Below, piece after piece: positions 8,861-17,123 of a DNA stretch of 64,000 bases. The DNA is from Neobacillus piezotolerans (GTDB taxonomy: Bacteria > Bacillota > Bacilli > Bacillales > Cytobacillaceae). The DNA is taken from the NCBI RefSeq assembly GCF_003362805.1, contig NZ_QNQT01000001.1:434001-498000 (forward strand), read 5' to 3'. Position 1 is the stretch's first letter. Every line of letters begins with the position of its first letter. The notes beneath the pieces are model-generated. The model did no database searches. It was given only the letters and a program-made list of their open reading frames with translations, and had not been told where the DNA came from. The position numbers were made by a program, and so were the translations under genes.

Positions 8861-9182
8861 GATTTCCTCCAACTAAGAGACCCCCAGCAATCTCACTCCC
8901 TTGATACCCTGAATCGTTTTTGGGGAAACAGGTAAAGCGTTCCAGTCGGATGTGCTTATCTGTTGTATTACAGTTAAGTATCTGTATTAGTTGTTATGAT
9001 TGACCCATAGCCTTTGCGAAATCTGTATCATTGGGAAAAGAATATGTGCTGTACCTAAAATATTATCGGGGTGTATAACATTTGTCACAGCGTAAATATT
9101 TCCTGTTGCCTAAAATAGATGGTGGGGAAAGCAGGCATTTAACCCTGCTTTGAAATTGTAAAAGGGAAATGGGAGGGGAAAC
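8861..9182. other. Intergenic region between the acyltransferase and the PFOR operon
   Basis: 322 bases without a gene. The only clear structure is a perfect 8-bp inverted repeat, AAAGCAGG at 9128-9135 with CCTGCTTT at 9144-9151, directly in front of the ribosome site of the PFOR operon. It has no T run, so it is more likely an operator or a leader hairpin than a terminator. No convincing SigA promoter could be fixed by eye for either gene. Confidence 0.5.
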
Positions 9183-10193
9183 ATGTCAATTCTGCCAAAA
9201 AGAAATGACCTTGGTTTTTTTGAAATCCGCCTTGAATCGATTGGCGGGCTCGGTGCAAACCTTGCCGGAAAGATGCTTGCTGAAGCAGGGGTTCTCGGCC
9301 TTGGCCTGAATGGTTCGAACTTTTCATCGTATGGTTCGGAGAAAAAAGGGTCGCCCGTAAAAAGCTTTATCCGCTTTTGCGACCCGGATGTTGAAATACG
9401 GGATCATAGCCCGATAGAACAGCCGCACATTATCGGAGTTTTCCATGAGGCTTTGTATAAAATGGTCAATGTTGTCAGCGGCCTGGACGCCGAGGGGATT
9501 GTACTCGTCAATTCCGCCCGGGATTTTGACGGCGTTAAAAAGGATTTGAAATTGGAATACGGCACACTGGCGATTGTCGACGCACTCACAATAGCAGTCG
9601 AGGAGAAAACGAAAGTAAATACCGCGATGCTTGGTGCGCTATTTCGGATTTGTGAGTTTCTTGACCCAGAAGCCATGAAAAATGTAATTAGAAAAACGTT
9701 TGAAAAGAAGTACCCTCATTTGGTCGAACCAAATATCAGGACATTTGAGCGCGGATACAACGAAGTCCAGTTCAAGATTTATGATGCGCCGGTTGGCGCG
9801 GAAGGGAAGACGTTTACGCGGCCGCTTCCGCTCCTTGGCTATTTCACACAGGAGATAGGCGGTACGATTACCGCTCCGGCGAACAGTATCCTCAAGGATT
9901 TAAGCGGTTCAAGGCAAGGGTTCCTTCCTGAATTAAAAATCGAAAAATGCATCCACTGCGCATCATGCGATACGGTTTGCCCTGACTTCTGCTTCGTATG
10001 GGAAAAGGGGCAGGACAAGCGCGGCCGGGAACAAATGTTTTTGAAGGGCATCGATTATCAATACTGCAAAGGATGCCTGAAATGTGTTGAGGCATGCCCG
10101 ACCGATGCGCTTGGCGACCTGCGCGAAACGATTGGCTACGCTGAAGCCAACAGGGTAAGGCAGAACTTTCCTTATGCGGCGGGGAGGATATAG
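9183..10193 (+). CDS. 2-oxoacid:ferredoxin oxidoreductase, fused gamma-delta subunit
   Basis: 336 residues. Residues ~10-190 form the gamma (catalytic) domain of the pyruvate ferredoxin oxidoreductase superfamily, with the glycine-rich GGLGANLAGKMLAEAG and SSYGSEKKGSPVKSF motifs. Residues ~250-315 form a delta-type ferredoxin domain with two [4Fe-4S] motifs, CIHCASCDTVCP and CKGCLKCVEACP. The partner gene, two bases downstream of the stop, encodes fused alpha and beta parts. Together they should decarboxylate a 2-oxoacid with CoA and reduce ferredoxin. GGGAGGGG precedes the ATG. Whether pyruvate, 2-oxoglutarate or a branched-chain oxoacid is the substrate cannot be read from sequence. Confidence 0.88.
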   Translation: MSILPKRNDLGFFEIRLESIGGLGANLAGKMLAEAGVLGLGLNGSNFSSYGSEKKGSPVKSFIRFCDPDVEIRDHSPIEQPHIIGVFHEALYKMVNVVSGLDAEGIVLVNSARDFDGVKKDLKLEYGTLAIVDALTIAVEEKTKVNTAMLGALFRICEFLDPEAMKNVIRKTFEKKYPHLVEPNIRTFERGYNEVQFKIYDAPVGAEGKTFTRPLPLLGYFTQEIGGTITAPANSILKDLSGSRQGFLPELKIEKCIHCASCDTVCPDFCFVWEKGQDKRGREQMFLKGIDYQYCKGCLKCVEACPTDALGDLRETIGYAEANRVRQNFPYAAGRI

Positions 10194-10195
10194 AA

Positions 10196-12490
10196 ATGGC
10201 CATGTTGGAAGAACAATTAAAAGAAACTGCAAAAGCGGAGCAAGTACTCACGTTTGAATCCGGCAATGAAATGGCCGCGATGGCCGCGGCGCAAATAAAT
10301 TATCATATAATGGGGTACTTTCCGATTACGCCATCAACCGAGGTAGCCCAATACCTTGATATGATGAAGGCGAGGGGCGAGCACGACATTAAGCTGATTC
10401 CTGCCGACGGGGAACATGGCTCAGCGGGGATCTGCTACGGCGCAGCGGCGACAGGGGCGAGAGTTTTCAACGCGACAAGCGCGAACGGGCTCCTGTATAT
10501 GATTGAGCAGCTCCCGGTCCAAGCGGGGACGCGCTTTCCGATGGTCATGAACCTTGTCACAAGGGCTGTAAGCGGGCCGTTGGATATCCGGGGTGACCAT
10601 TCGGATTTGTACTATGCATTGAACACGGGATGGGTCATCCTGACTGCTAGGACGCCGCAGGCTGTTTATGATATGAACATCATGGCCCTGAAAATCGCCG
10701 AGCACTCGAAGGTCCGTTTGCCGGTCATCGTTGCTTATGACGGATTTTTCACCTCCCACCAAAAGAGGCGGGTTGAATTTTTCAAGGACCGCGCGGTGGT
10801 CCAGAAATTTGTTGGTGAGTGCCCGCTGGACTACAATTTTGCAAGGGATCCGAAAAAACCGGTAACAATCGGCGCGCATATGAACGGCGAAGACCTGATG
10901 AACAACCATTTCCAGCAATCCGAAGCAATCTATGTGGCCGGCGAGGTATTCCGTGAGGTTACAGCCGAATATGCGAAGCTTTCAGGCAGGGAGTATCCTG
11001 TGCTTGACCTTTATAAAATGGAGGATGCGGAAGTAGCGTTATTCCTGCTGAATTCCGCGGCCGAATCCGCGAAGGATGTTGTTGACAAACTGCGTGCGAA
11101 GGGGATTAAGGCTGGCGTCATTTCACCGAATATCATCCGGCCATTCCCGGCCAACGAAATCCGTGAGGCGCTTAAAAATGTAAAATCATTGCTTGTTGGC
11201 GAGCGCGCCGATTCGTATGGAGCGCACGGGCCGAACCTGACACATGAAGTAAAGTCGGCTCTCCAGGAAGACAAGGAAAACGCCACGGTTGTCCTGAGCA
11301 GGGTATTTGGCCTCGGGGGCAAGGATTTTTACGCAGATGACGCTGAAGCATTTTTTGAAATGGCCATCGCGGCAAAGGAAAAAGGATTTGCCGAAAAGCC
11401 GTTTGATTATTACGGGATTGTGCCAGGGAATCCGGAAAAAGAGCTAAAACCGGTTATCGAACCGCAGCATGGAGAATCGTATAAATCGGGCCTTATCGAT
11501 GTGAAAATGGATGAGGAAACAGGGGAATTAAAGGTGAAAATCCCGCCGCTCCGCGCGCTTGCATCCAAGCCGAAGCGCCTGGGATCGGGCCATGGCGCGT
11601 GTCCTGGATGTGGAATTTTCCCAGGGCTTGAACTTTTCTTCAAAGGAATTGAAGGCGATATTGTCGTTCTCTACCAGACCGGGTGCGCCTATGTAACGAC
11701 GACAGCCTATCCATACACATCGCATAAGCAAACGATGATCCACAACCTTTTCCAAAACGGAGCGGCGACGTTGTCCGGTACGGTCGAGGCGTTCTTTGAG
11801 CTGAAAAAACGCGGGGAAATCGAAATTGCCGAAGATGTGACGTTTGTAATGATAACGGGTGACGGCGGAATGGATATCGGGATGGGATCAGCGATTGGAA
11901 CCGCCCTCCGCGGCCATAAGCTGATCATTGTAGAGTACGATAACGAAGGCTACATGAATACTGGATCACAAATGTCCTATTCCACCCCGATGGGCCACAT
12001 GACGAGCACAACGAGCGTCGGGAAGACCCAGCAGGGCAAGAGCTTCCATCATAAGGACACTGCGCAGCTGATGGCCGCGGCGAATATTCCGTATGTCTTC
12101 ACGGGTACGGAGGCATTCCCGCAGGACCTTGTAAAAAAAGGCGCGAAGGCACAATGGTACGTTCAAAATGTCGGGACCGTTTATGGAAAAATCCTGATCA
12201 CCTGCCCTCTGAATTGGAAATCGGAGGACAGGTATGGCAGCACCATCATGGAAGCGGCAGTCAATTCGTGCTTCTTCCCGCTATATGAAATCGAACAGGG
12301 TAAGACAGCAATCACGTACAATCCGGAAGAAAAGAACAAACGGGTGCCTGCATCCGAATGGCTTAAATACATGGGCAAATCAAAGCATTTGCTGAAAGAA
12401 GAAAACAAGGAAATGCTCGCGGTCTTCGAAAAAGAAATCGAGAAACGCTGGCAGCGCCTGAAAGCTAAGCACGATCACCCAATGCTTTAA
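10196..12490 (+). CDS. 2-oxoacid:ferredoxin oxidoreductase, fused alpha-beta subunit
   Basis: 764 residues. The N-terminal ~380 residues are alpha-like: the GYFPITPSTEVAQYL segment, the DHSDLYYALNTGW motif and a transketolase C-terminal-like domain. From about residue 440 the protein is beta-like, with HGACPGCG near residue 465 and the thiamine diphosphate signature GDGGMDIG near residue 555, completed by YDNEGYMNTG. The enzyme binds thiamine diphosphate here, while the ferredoxin-type clusters are on the fused gamma-delta partner. GGGGAGG lies at the end of the preceding gene, so the two are an operon. The domain order (gamma-delta, then alpha-beta) differs from both single-chain PFOR and four-gene enzymes. 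Confidence 0.9.
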   Translation: MAMLEEQLKETAKAEQVLTFESGNEMAAMAAAQINYHIMGYFPITPSTEVAQYLDMMKARGEHDIKLIPADGEHGSAGICYGAAATGARVFNATSANGLLYMIEQLPVQAGTRFPMVMNLVTRAVSGPLDIRGDHSDLYYALNTGWVILTARTPQAVYDMNIMALKIAEHSKVRLPVIVAYDGFFTSHQKRRVEFFKDRAVVQKFVGECPLDYNFARDPKKPVTIGAHMNGEDLMNNHFQQSEAIYVAGEVFREVTAEYAKLSGREYPVLDLYKMEDAEVALFLLNSAAESAKDVVDKLRAKGIKAGVISPNIIRPFPANEIREALKNVKSLLVGERADSYGAHGPNLTHEVKSALQEDKENATVVLSRVFGLGGKDFYADDAEAFFEMAIAAKEKGFAEKPFDYYGIVPGNPEKELKPVIEPQHGESYKSGLIDVKMDEETGELKVKIPPLRALASKPKRLGSGHGACPGCGIFPGLELFFKGIEGDIVVLYQTGCAYVTTTAYPYTSHKQTMIHNLFQNGAATLSGTVEAFFELKKRGEIEIAEDVTFVMITGDGGMDIGMGSAIGTALRGHKLIIVEYDNEGYMNTGSQMSYSTPMGHMTSTTSVGKTQQGKSFHHKDTAQLMAAANIPYVFTGTEAFPQDLVKKGAKAQWYVQNVGTVYGKILITCPLNWKSEDRYGSTIMEAAVNSCFFPLYEIEQGKTAITYNPEEKNKRVPASEWLKYMGKSKHLLKEENKEMLAVFEKEIEKRWQRLKAKHDHPML

Positions 12491-12522
12491 TCCGATCGGT
12501 CCAGGTACAAAAAACTTAAGTG

Positions 12523-12558
12523 AAGCGGCCCCTTTTTGCGAAAAAGGGCCGCTTTTTT
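12523..12558 (+). terminator. Rho-independent terminator of the PFOR operon
   Basis: A long stem, AAGCGGCCCCTTTTT with AAAAAGGGCCGCTT (one bulge), loop GCG, followed by seven Ts. Confidence 0.92.
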
Positions 12559-12678
12559 TAATTCCGTGAGCGGGATGTGCATGTTCTTTAGGCTGTTTTC
12601 GGTTTCCGGGCTTGCTATTAGACTTTATTTTGTCTTCCATTCCTTCATAATGAACTGTTTTTAAGAGACAAGAAAATA

Positions 12679-12770
12679 TATCGAAAATTATCGAGGAGAT
12701 ATCGAAAAAATTTTTGTTTTATCGAAAGATTTTAGGCAAATATCGAAAATTTGATGGCGAATATCGAAAA
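12679..12770 (+). repeat. Array of six direct TATCGA(AAA) repeats in helical phase
   Basis: TATCGA occurs at 12679, 12689, 12700, 12720, 12741 and 12762, all in the same orientation, five of the six followed by A-rich tracts (TATCGAAAA or TATCGAAAG). Spacings are 10, 11, 20, 21 and 21 bases, whole multiples of one DNA turn. It lies in the 420-base gene-free stretch between the PFOR terminator and the ArsR gene (12491-12910). The pattern fits a multi-site operator or an intrinsically bent segment. No protein can be assigned; the unit differs by one base from the Spo0A box core TGTCGAA. Confidence 0.75.
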
Positions 12771-12865
12771 CTGTCTCAATTTAGACAAACTTTCCAGCGC
12801 GGGGGTTGCCTGCCCAATTTCTAAATATCACCAAAACACCTATTGACTGCAACTTGACGATTTGA

Positions 12866-12887
12866 TATAAATCTAATTAGATATATA
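12866..12887 (+). promoter_or_regulatory. Palindromic operator overlapping the ArsR gene promoter
   Basis: A perfect 12-bp palindrome ATCTAATTAGAT at 12871-12882, flanked by TATA arms to give a 22-bp dyad with one mismatched pair. TTGACG at 12854-12859 could be the -35, with TTAGAT at 12877-12882 as a weak -10 at 17-base spacing. The dyad therefore sits on the -10 region, 24 bases upstream of the ArsR-family start, as expected for autorepression. Confidence 0.6.
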
Positions 12888-12910
12888 CCAAATTAGTAAA
12901 GGTGATAAAT

Positions 12911-13492
12911 ATGCAATTAGACAAGCTGGTTGCTTTTTATAAAGCGATGGGCGATCCGACACGCATCCGTATCGTCAAGCTGCTGGCAGGAGGGTCACTC
13001 CATGGGCAAGCGATTGCAGGCAAGCTTGGATTAAGTCCGCCTACGATTACCCATCATTTGAAAAAACTCCGGGACGTCCATGTTGTTTTTGAAAGAAGGG
13101 ACAAAAATACAATTTATTTTTACCTAAATGAAAAAGTTCTGGGACAGCATGCGAAGGCGCTTACGCAGCTGGCCGAAAAAATAGGGGAGGAAGTCGAAGA
13201 AATGGAGAATGTTAGCCAGGAAAGACAAAAGGTAATCAGTAATTTCTTTACGGCGGATGGGAAACTGAAGACCATTCCGGCCCAAAGGAAGAAAAAACTT
13301 TTTGTATTTGAGCATATTGTAAAAGGGCTGAAAAAGGGCGTGAAGTACGAGGAAAGGGAAATAAACGAGTACATTAAACAGTTTCACGAGGATTACGCTA
13401 CCATACGGCGCGAATTCATCATCAACCATTACATGTATAGGGAAAATGCAGTGTATGAGCTGAATCCGGAAGAAATGTGGGCAAAGCCATAA
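12911..13492 (+). CDS. ArsR-family transcriptional regulator with DUF2087 domain
   Basis: 193 residues. Residues ~5-85 form a winged helix-turn-helix of the ArsR type (KAMGDPTRIRIVKLLAGG, SPPTITHHLKKL), and the C-terminal ~70 residues (RKKKLFVFEHIVKGLKKG to the end) match DUF2087, a domain often fused to or found near small bacterial regulators. I see no CxC metal-binding motif in the recognition helix region, so it may not be a metal sensor. ATG 12911 is preferred over GTG 12902 because AAAGGTGA lies upstream at a proper distance. It is monocistronic; the operator-like dyad upstream suggests self-regulation. Its targets are unknown. Confidence 0.82.
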   Translation: MQLDKLVAFYKAMGDPTRIRIVKLLAGGSLHGQAIAGKLGLSPPTITHHLKKLRDVHVVFERRDKNTIYFYLNEKVLGQHAKALTQLAEKIGEEVEEMENVSQERQKVISNFFTADGKLKTIPAQRKKKLFVFEHIVKGLKKGVKYEEREINEYIKQFHEDYATIRREFIINHYMYRENAVYELNPEEMWAKP

Positions 13493-13500
13493 AACACAAT

Positions 13501-13531
13501 AAGGAGGCCTCCAGCCGGCGGGCCTCCTTTC
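13501..13531. terminator. Terminator between convergent ArsR gene and mtnU
   Basis: A 9-bp stem, AAGGAGGCC with GGCCTCCTT, followed by TTC on the plus strand; it may serve both genes. Confidence 0.7.
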
Positions 13532-13542
13532 TTACACTATTC

Positions 13543-14319
13543 TTAATAATGTTCAGGCCTTCTGTCTTCAAAAACAGGAATGATTCCACGAACTTCCTTC
13601 ACTTTGTCGAAGTCGATTTCAGCTGTAAGTATTTCCTCGCCTTCCCCGGCCTCCGCGATTACCTCGCCCCACGGGTCGATTACCATCGAATGGCCAGCGA
13701 ACACATTTTTCGGATCGCTACCCGCCCGGTTGCATGCAATTACATAGCACTGGTTTTCAATCGCCCTTGCAATCAGGAGGGAGCGCCAATGTGCGACCCT
13801 GAGCTTTGGCCATTCCGCGACTACAATAATTGCTTCCGCCCCTTTGGACGCATGCTTCCTGAGCCATTCAGGAAATCGGATGTCATAGCAGACAAAGCCG
13901 GCAAACCCGCGGCCTTCAAGCTCGAAATTGGCTGTTCCGGTTCCTGGAATGAAATAATGATGTTCGTCCATCAGCTGGAACAAATGGAGCTTGCTGTACG
14001 TATGGACAAGTTTCCCATCCTTTGAAATGACGAGTAATGTATTTTCAACGCCGTTGCCAGTTCGGTTCGCCACCGATCCACCGATTAGATTGACCCCGTT
14101 TTGCGCGGCTGTTTTTTCAAGGAAAGCGATAGACTCGGCCGCTTTGCCATCCGCGATCTCATCAAGCCTCTCGAGGTCGTAGCCGGTCGTCCATAATTCA
14201 GGCAGGACAACCAGGTCAGGATTTTCTTCCACCGCTTCTTGAATCAATCTATCGGCGATAATATAGTTTTCTTCGGGATTACCATATGCGATATCCATTT
14301 GCGCGATGGCAATTTTCAT
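13543..14319 (-). CDS. mtnU: Carbon-nitrogen hydrolase MtnU, probable omega-amidase
   Basis: 258 residues of the nitrilase superfamily. The catalytic Glu (LPELWTTGYD), Lys (YSKLHLF) and Cys (FVCYDIRFPE) are all present. In methionine salvage the aminotransferase MtnE may use glutamine, giving 2-oxoglutaramate, which an omega-amidase hydrolyses. The gene is divergent from mtnE, as in the B. subtilis ykr cluster. ATG 14319 is given as the start, although GGGGGAA upstream is better spaced to a TTG two codons earlier (14325). Confidence 0.85.
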   Translation of the reverse strand: MKIAIAQMDIAYGNPEENYIIADRLIQEAVEENPDLVVLPELWTTGYDLERLDEIADGKAAESIAFLEKTAAQNGVNLIGGSVANRTGNGVENTLLVISKDGKLVHTYSKLHLFQLMDEHHYFIPGTGTANFELEGRGFAGFVCYDIRFPEWLRKHASKGAEAIIVVAEWPKLRVAHWRSLLIARAIENQCYVIACNRAGSDPKNVFAGHSMVIDPWGEVIAEAGEGEEILTAEIDFDKVKEVRGIIPVFEDRRPEHY

Positions 14320-14444
14320 CTTCAAGTTAATTTCCCCCAATTCAGAAAAGTAAAAAACCTCTTTACAAGATATCTTTTACGTTATATCATTTGTGACTAG
14401 ATTTCCATAAAAATATAAATTCATATAGAAGCAGGTGGCTTATT

Positions 14445-15617
14445 GTGAAGGAATACCCCAAGTCCGATTTATTGAACAGCCTTCCAGGGCAATTTTTCGC
14501 GGGGCTCGTCAAAAAGGTTGGCGAGGCGATTGCAGAAGGCCATGATGTCATAAACCTTGGCCAGGGAAACCCTGACCAGCCGACTCCGCCGCATATCGTG
14601 AAGCGGCTTCAAGCGGCCGCTGAAAATCCGCTAAATCATAAATACTCTCCTTTTCAAGGCTTCAAGTACCTTAAGAAGGCCGCGGCCGATTTTTATAAAC
14701 GGGAATACAATGTTGATTTGGATCCCGATACGGAAGTCGCCATCCTTTTTGGAGGAAAGGCTGGGCTTGTGGAAATCCCGCAGTGCATAATGAATCCGGG
14801 TGAACTGATGCTAGTTCCTGACCCCGGTTATCCGGATTATTTATCAGGCGCGGCATTGGCACAGGTAAAGCTTGAAATGATGCCGCTCCTTGAGGAAAAC
14901 GGTTTCCTTCCTGATTACTCAGCGATTTCGGCGCATACACTGGAAAGCGCCAAACTGATGATTCTCAATTACCCAAACAATCCAACCGGCGCGGTTGCGA
15001 CAAAAGAGTTCTTTGATGAAACTGTGTCGATGTCAAAAAAGCATGGCATTTGCGTCGTCCATGATTTTGCCTACGGGGCAATAGGATTTGAAGGTGAGAA
15101 GCCTGTCAGCTTCCTTCAGTCTGAAGGTGCGAAAGAGATTGGCATTGAAATTTATACGCTGTCAAAAACATATAACATGGCCGGTTGGCGGGTCGGGTTC
15201 GCCGTTGGGAATCAGAGCGTAATTTCAGCGATAGAACTGATGCAGGATCATTTGTATGTTTCCCTGTTCGGTGCTGTCCAGGAAGCCGCCGCGGAAGCAT
15301 TGAATGGCCCGCAGGACTGTGTCGCGGAGCTGGTCCTTCTTTATAAAGGCAGAAGAAAGGCGTTAATTGGCGGATTAAGGGAAATTGGCTGGGATGTCGC
15401 CGCACCGCAAGGCTCCTTTTTTGCCTGGCTGAAGATCCCGGAACGATTCAGCTCGATGGAGTTTGCCGATTATTTGCTGGAGAAAGCGCATATCATGGTC
15501 GCGCCCGGCATTGGATTTGGCCAATTTGGCGAAGGCTATGTCCGTGTTGGCCTCCTCGCATCGGAAGAGCGGCTTTCGGAAGCGGTCAGCCGGATAAAAG
15601 CATTGGACATTTTTTAA
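14445..15617 (+). CDS. mtnE: Methionine-salvage aminotransferase MtnE
   Basis: 390 residues, class I/II PLP-dependent aminotransferase. The PLP lysine is in TLSKTYNMAGWRVGF (about residue 241), with NPTGA and YPNNP motifs upstream. MtnE transaminates 4-methylthio-2-oxobutyrate to methionine, the last step of salvage. The start is GTG with AGGTGG six to seven bases upstream. Position next to mtnU and the riboswitch-controlled mtnWXBD operon supports the assignment over a general aspartate aminotransferase. Confidence 0.88.
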   Translation: MKEYPKSDLLNSLPGQFFAGLVKKVGEAIAEGHDVINLGQGNPDQPTPPHIVKRLQAAAENPLNHKYSPFQGFKYLKKAAADFYKREYNVDLDPDTEVAILFGGKAGLVEIPQCIMNPGELMLVPDPGYPDYLSGAALAQVKLEMMPLLEENGFLPDYSAISAHTLESAKLMILNYPNNPTGAVATKEFFDETVSMSKKHGICVVHDFAYGAIGFEGEKPVSFLQSEGAKEIGIEIYTLSKTYNMAGWRVGFAVGNQSVISAIELMQDHLYVSLFGAVQEAAAEALNGPQDCVAELVLLYKGRRKALIGGLREIGWDVAAPQGSFFAWLKIPERFSSMEFADYLLEKAHIMVAPGIGFGQFGEGYVRVGLLASEERLSEAVSRIKALDIF

Positions 15618-15623
15618 AAAATA

Positions 15624-15652
15624 TTGACATTGAATTTATTTCCTGCGATAAT
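15624..15652 (+). promoter_or_regulatory. SigA promoter of the mtnWXBD operon
   Basis: TTGACA (15624-15629), 17-base spacer and GATAAT (15647-15652). Transcription from here would start just upstream of the SAM riboswitch. Confidence 0.8.
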
Positions 15653-15700
15653 CCAAATTAAATCTTAACATTATGAAAATAGTAAATATATAAAAATCAT

Positions 15701-15849
15701 TTCTTATCAAGAGCAGGCGGAGGGACTAGCCCTATGAAGCCCGGCAACCGACTTATTTTTAAGCACGGTGCTAATTCTTGCAGCGAAAGCTGATAGATGA
15801 GAAGAGATTAGTTTGCCGCGCTAACCTCTTCTTTGGAAGGGGTTTTTTT
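15701..15849 (+). ncRNA. SAM-I (S-box) riboswitch with expression platform
   Basis: The leader carries the S-box core: AGAGCAGGCGGAGGGACTAG, GCCC, TGAAGCCCGGCAACC and GTGCTAATTC. P1 is formed by TTCTTATC (15701-15708) with GATGAGAA (15796-15803). The platform is visible: an antiterminator pairs AGAAGAGATTAG with CTAACCTCTTCT, and the competing terminator pairs AACCTCTTC (15823-15831) with GAAGGGGTT (15836-15844) followed by seven Ts. When S-adenosylmethionine binds, P1 holds the 5' arm of the antiterminator and transcription stops before mtnW. The 297-base gap between mtnE and mtnW is thus fully explained. Confidence 0.96.
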
Positions 15850-15914
15850 AATGCAAAAAACAAAAACAAGCCTGTGTTGGGACAAGAAACACCGCCCAGG
15901 AAAGGATGGACATC

Positions 15915-17123
15915 ATGAGTGAATTGATAGCGACATATCACGTCGGGGATGAAAGGAATCCCGAGAAAAAAGCGGAGGAAATCGCATTGGGCCTTACGGT
16001 CGGTTCATGGACAAGCCTGCCCGCTCTTGAACAGGAGCAGTTAAGGAAGCACAAAGGAAGAGTCGTATCTGCTGAACAAATCAACGATGGCATTGCGGAA
16101 ATCTCGATTGCATATCCCGCAGCCAATTTTTCCGCCGACCTTCCCGCTATTCTTACCACTGTGTTTGGAAAATTGTCGCTCGATGGGAAAATCCGGCTTC
16201 TTGACCTGGAATTTGGCGAAGAGCTTAGATCCTTTTTCCCTGGGCCGCGCTTTGGGATTGAGGGAGTGCGGGAAAGGCTGGATGTCCATGATAGGCCCCT
16301 GTTAATGAGCATATTTAAAGGGGTCCTTGGAAAGGACATTGATTTCCTCTCAAGTCAATTAAAGGAGCAGGCATTGGGAGGGATTGATATTGTCAAAGAT
16401 GACGAAATCCTTTTCGAAAATCCGTTGACTCCTTCGGGAAAAAGAATTCAAGCGGGACGACGGGTCCTAGATGAAGTATTTTTCGAAACAGGGCACAGGA
16501 CGCTTTACGCCGTAAACCTGACAGGGAGGACTTCGGAGCTAAGGGATAAGGCGAAAAGATTCGCGGAAGATGGAGCGGATGCGCTCTTGTTCAATGTTTT
16601 TTCCTACGGGCTCGATGTCTTGCAGGAATTGAGGGAGGATGACAGCATTGGCCTGCCGATTATGGCGCATCCAGCCTTCAGCGGTGCAATCGCTTCATCG
16701 CCTGTATATGGCGTTTCCCATCCGCTCTTATTAGGAAAATTGCTCAGGTATGCCGGCGCCGATCTTGCTTTATTTCCTTCACCATACGGTTCGGTGGCAT
16801 TGGAAAGGGAAAGCGCGCTTGGGATTGCTGAGGAATTGACGGTTGAAAGTACATTCAAAAAGGCTTTCCCGGTTCCGTCTGCTGGAATCCATCCCGGCCT
16901 TGTGCCACTGCTGATTTCCGATTTCGGAATTGATTCGGTCATCAACGCGGGCGGCGGGGTCCATGGGCACCCTGGAGGAGCTTCCGCGGGCGGGAGAGCT
17001 TTCCGCCAGGCAATTGACGCAGTTCTGTGTGGTATAAGCCTTGGCGAAGCCTCTGAAAGCCGCCAGGAACTTAAAACAGCTTTGAAACTGTGGGGTACTC
17101 CGAAAAAGGAGGCGGCAAAATGA
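15915..17123 (+). CDS. mtnW: 2,3-diketo-5-methylthiopentyl-1-phosphate enolase (RuBisCO-like)
   Basis: 402 residues, a type IV RuBisCO-like protein. Conserved blocks include LTVGSWT near the N-terminus, the active-site loop [18 protein letters not shown] and [13 protein letters not shown]. It converts the diketo-methylthiopentyl phosphate to its enol in the salvage pathway and has no carboxylase role. ATG 15915 is chosen because MSELIATY matches family N-termini and GGAAAGGA lies at good spacing; the ATG at 15906 abuts that site. It is the first gene after the riboswitch and overlaps mtnX by four bases (ATGA). Confidence 0.95.
   Translation: MSELIATYHVGDERNPEKKAEEIALGLTVGSWTSLPALEQEQLRKHKGRVVSAEQINDGIAEISIAYPAANFSADLPAILTTVFGKLSLDGKIRLLDLEFGEELRSFFPGPRFGIEGVRERLDVHDRPLLMSIFKGVLGKDIDFLSSQLKEQALGGIDIVKDDEILFENPLTPSGKRIQAGRRVLDEVFFETGHRTLYAVNLTGRTSELRDKAKRFAEDGADALLFNVFSYGLDVLQELREDDSIGLPIMAHPAFSGAIASSPVYGVSHPLLLGKLLRYAGADLALFPSPYGSVALERESALGIAEELTVESTFKKAFPVPSAGIHPGLVPLLISDFGIDSVINAGGGVHGHPGGASAGGRAFRQAIDAVLCGISLGEASESRQELKTALKLWGTPKKEAAK

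Noticed and set aside
8926-8941. cre-like sequence around TAAAGCGTTCCA before the PFOR operon.
   Set aside because: Too many mismatches outside the GCGTT core to call a CcpA site.
13477-14025. 182-codon plus-strand frame opposite mtnU.
   Set aside because: It is the antisense shadow of a nitrilase-family gene with all catalytic residues, and lacks a ribosome site.
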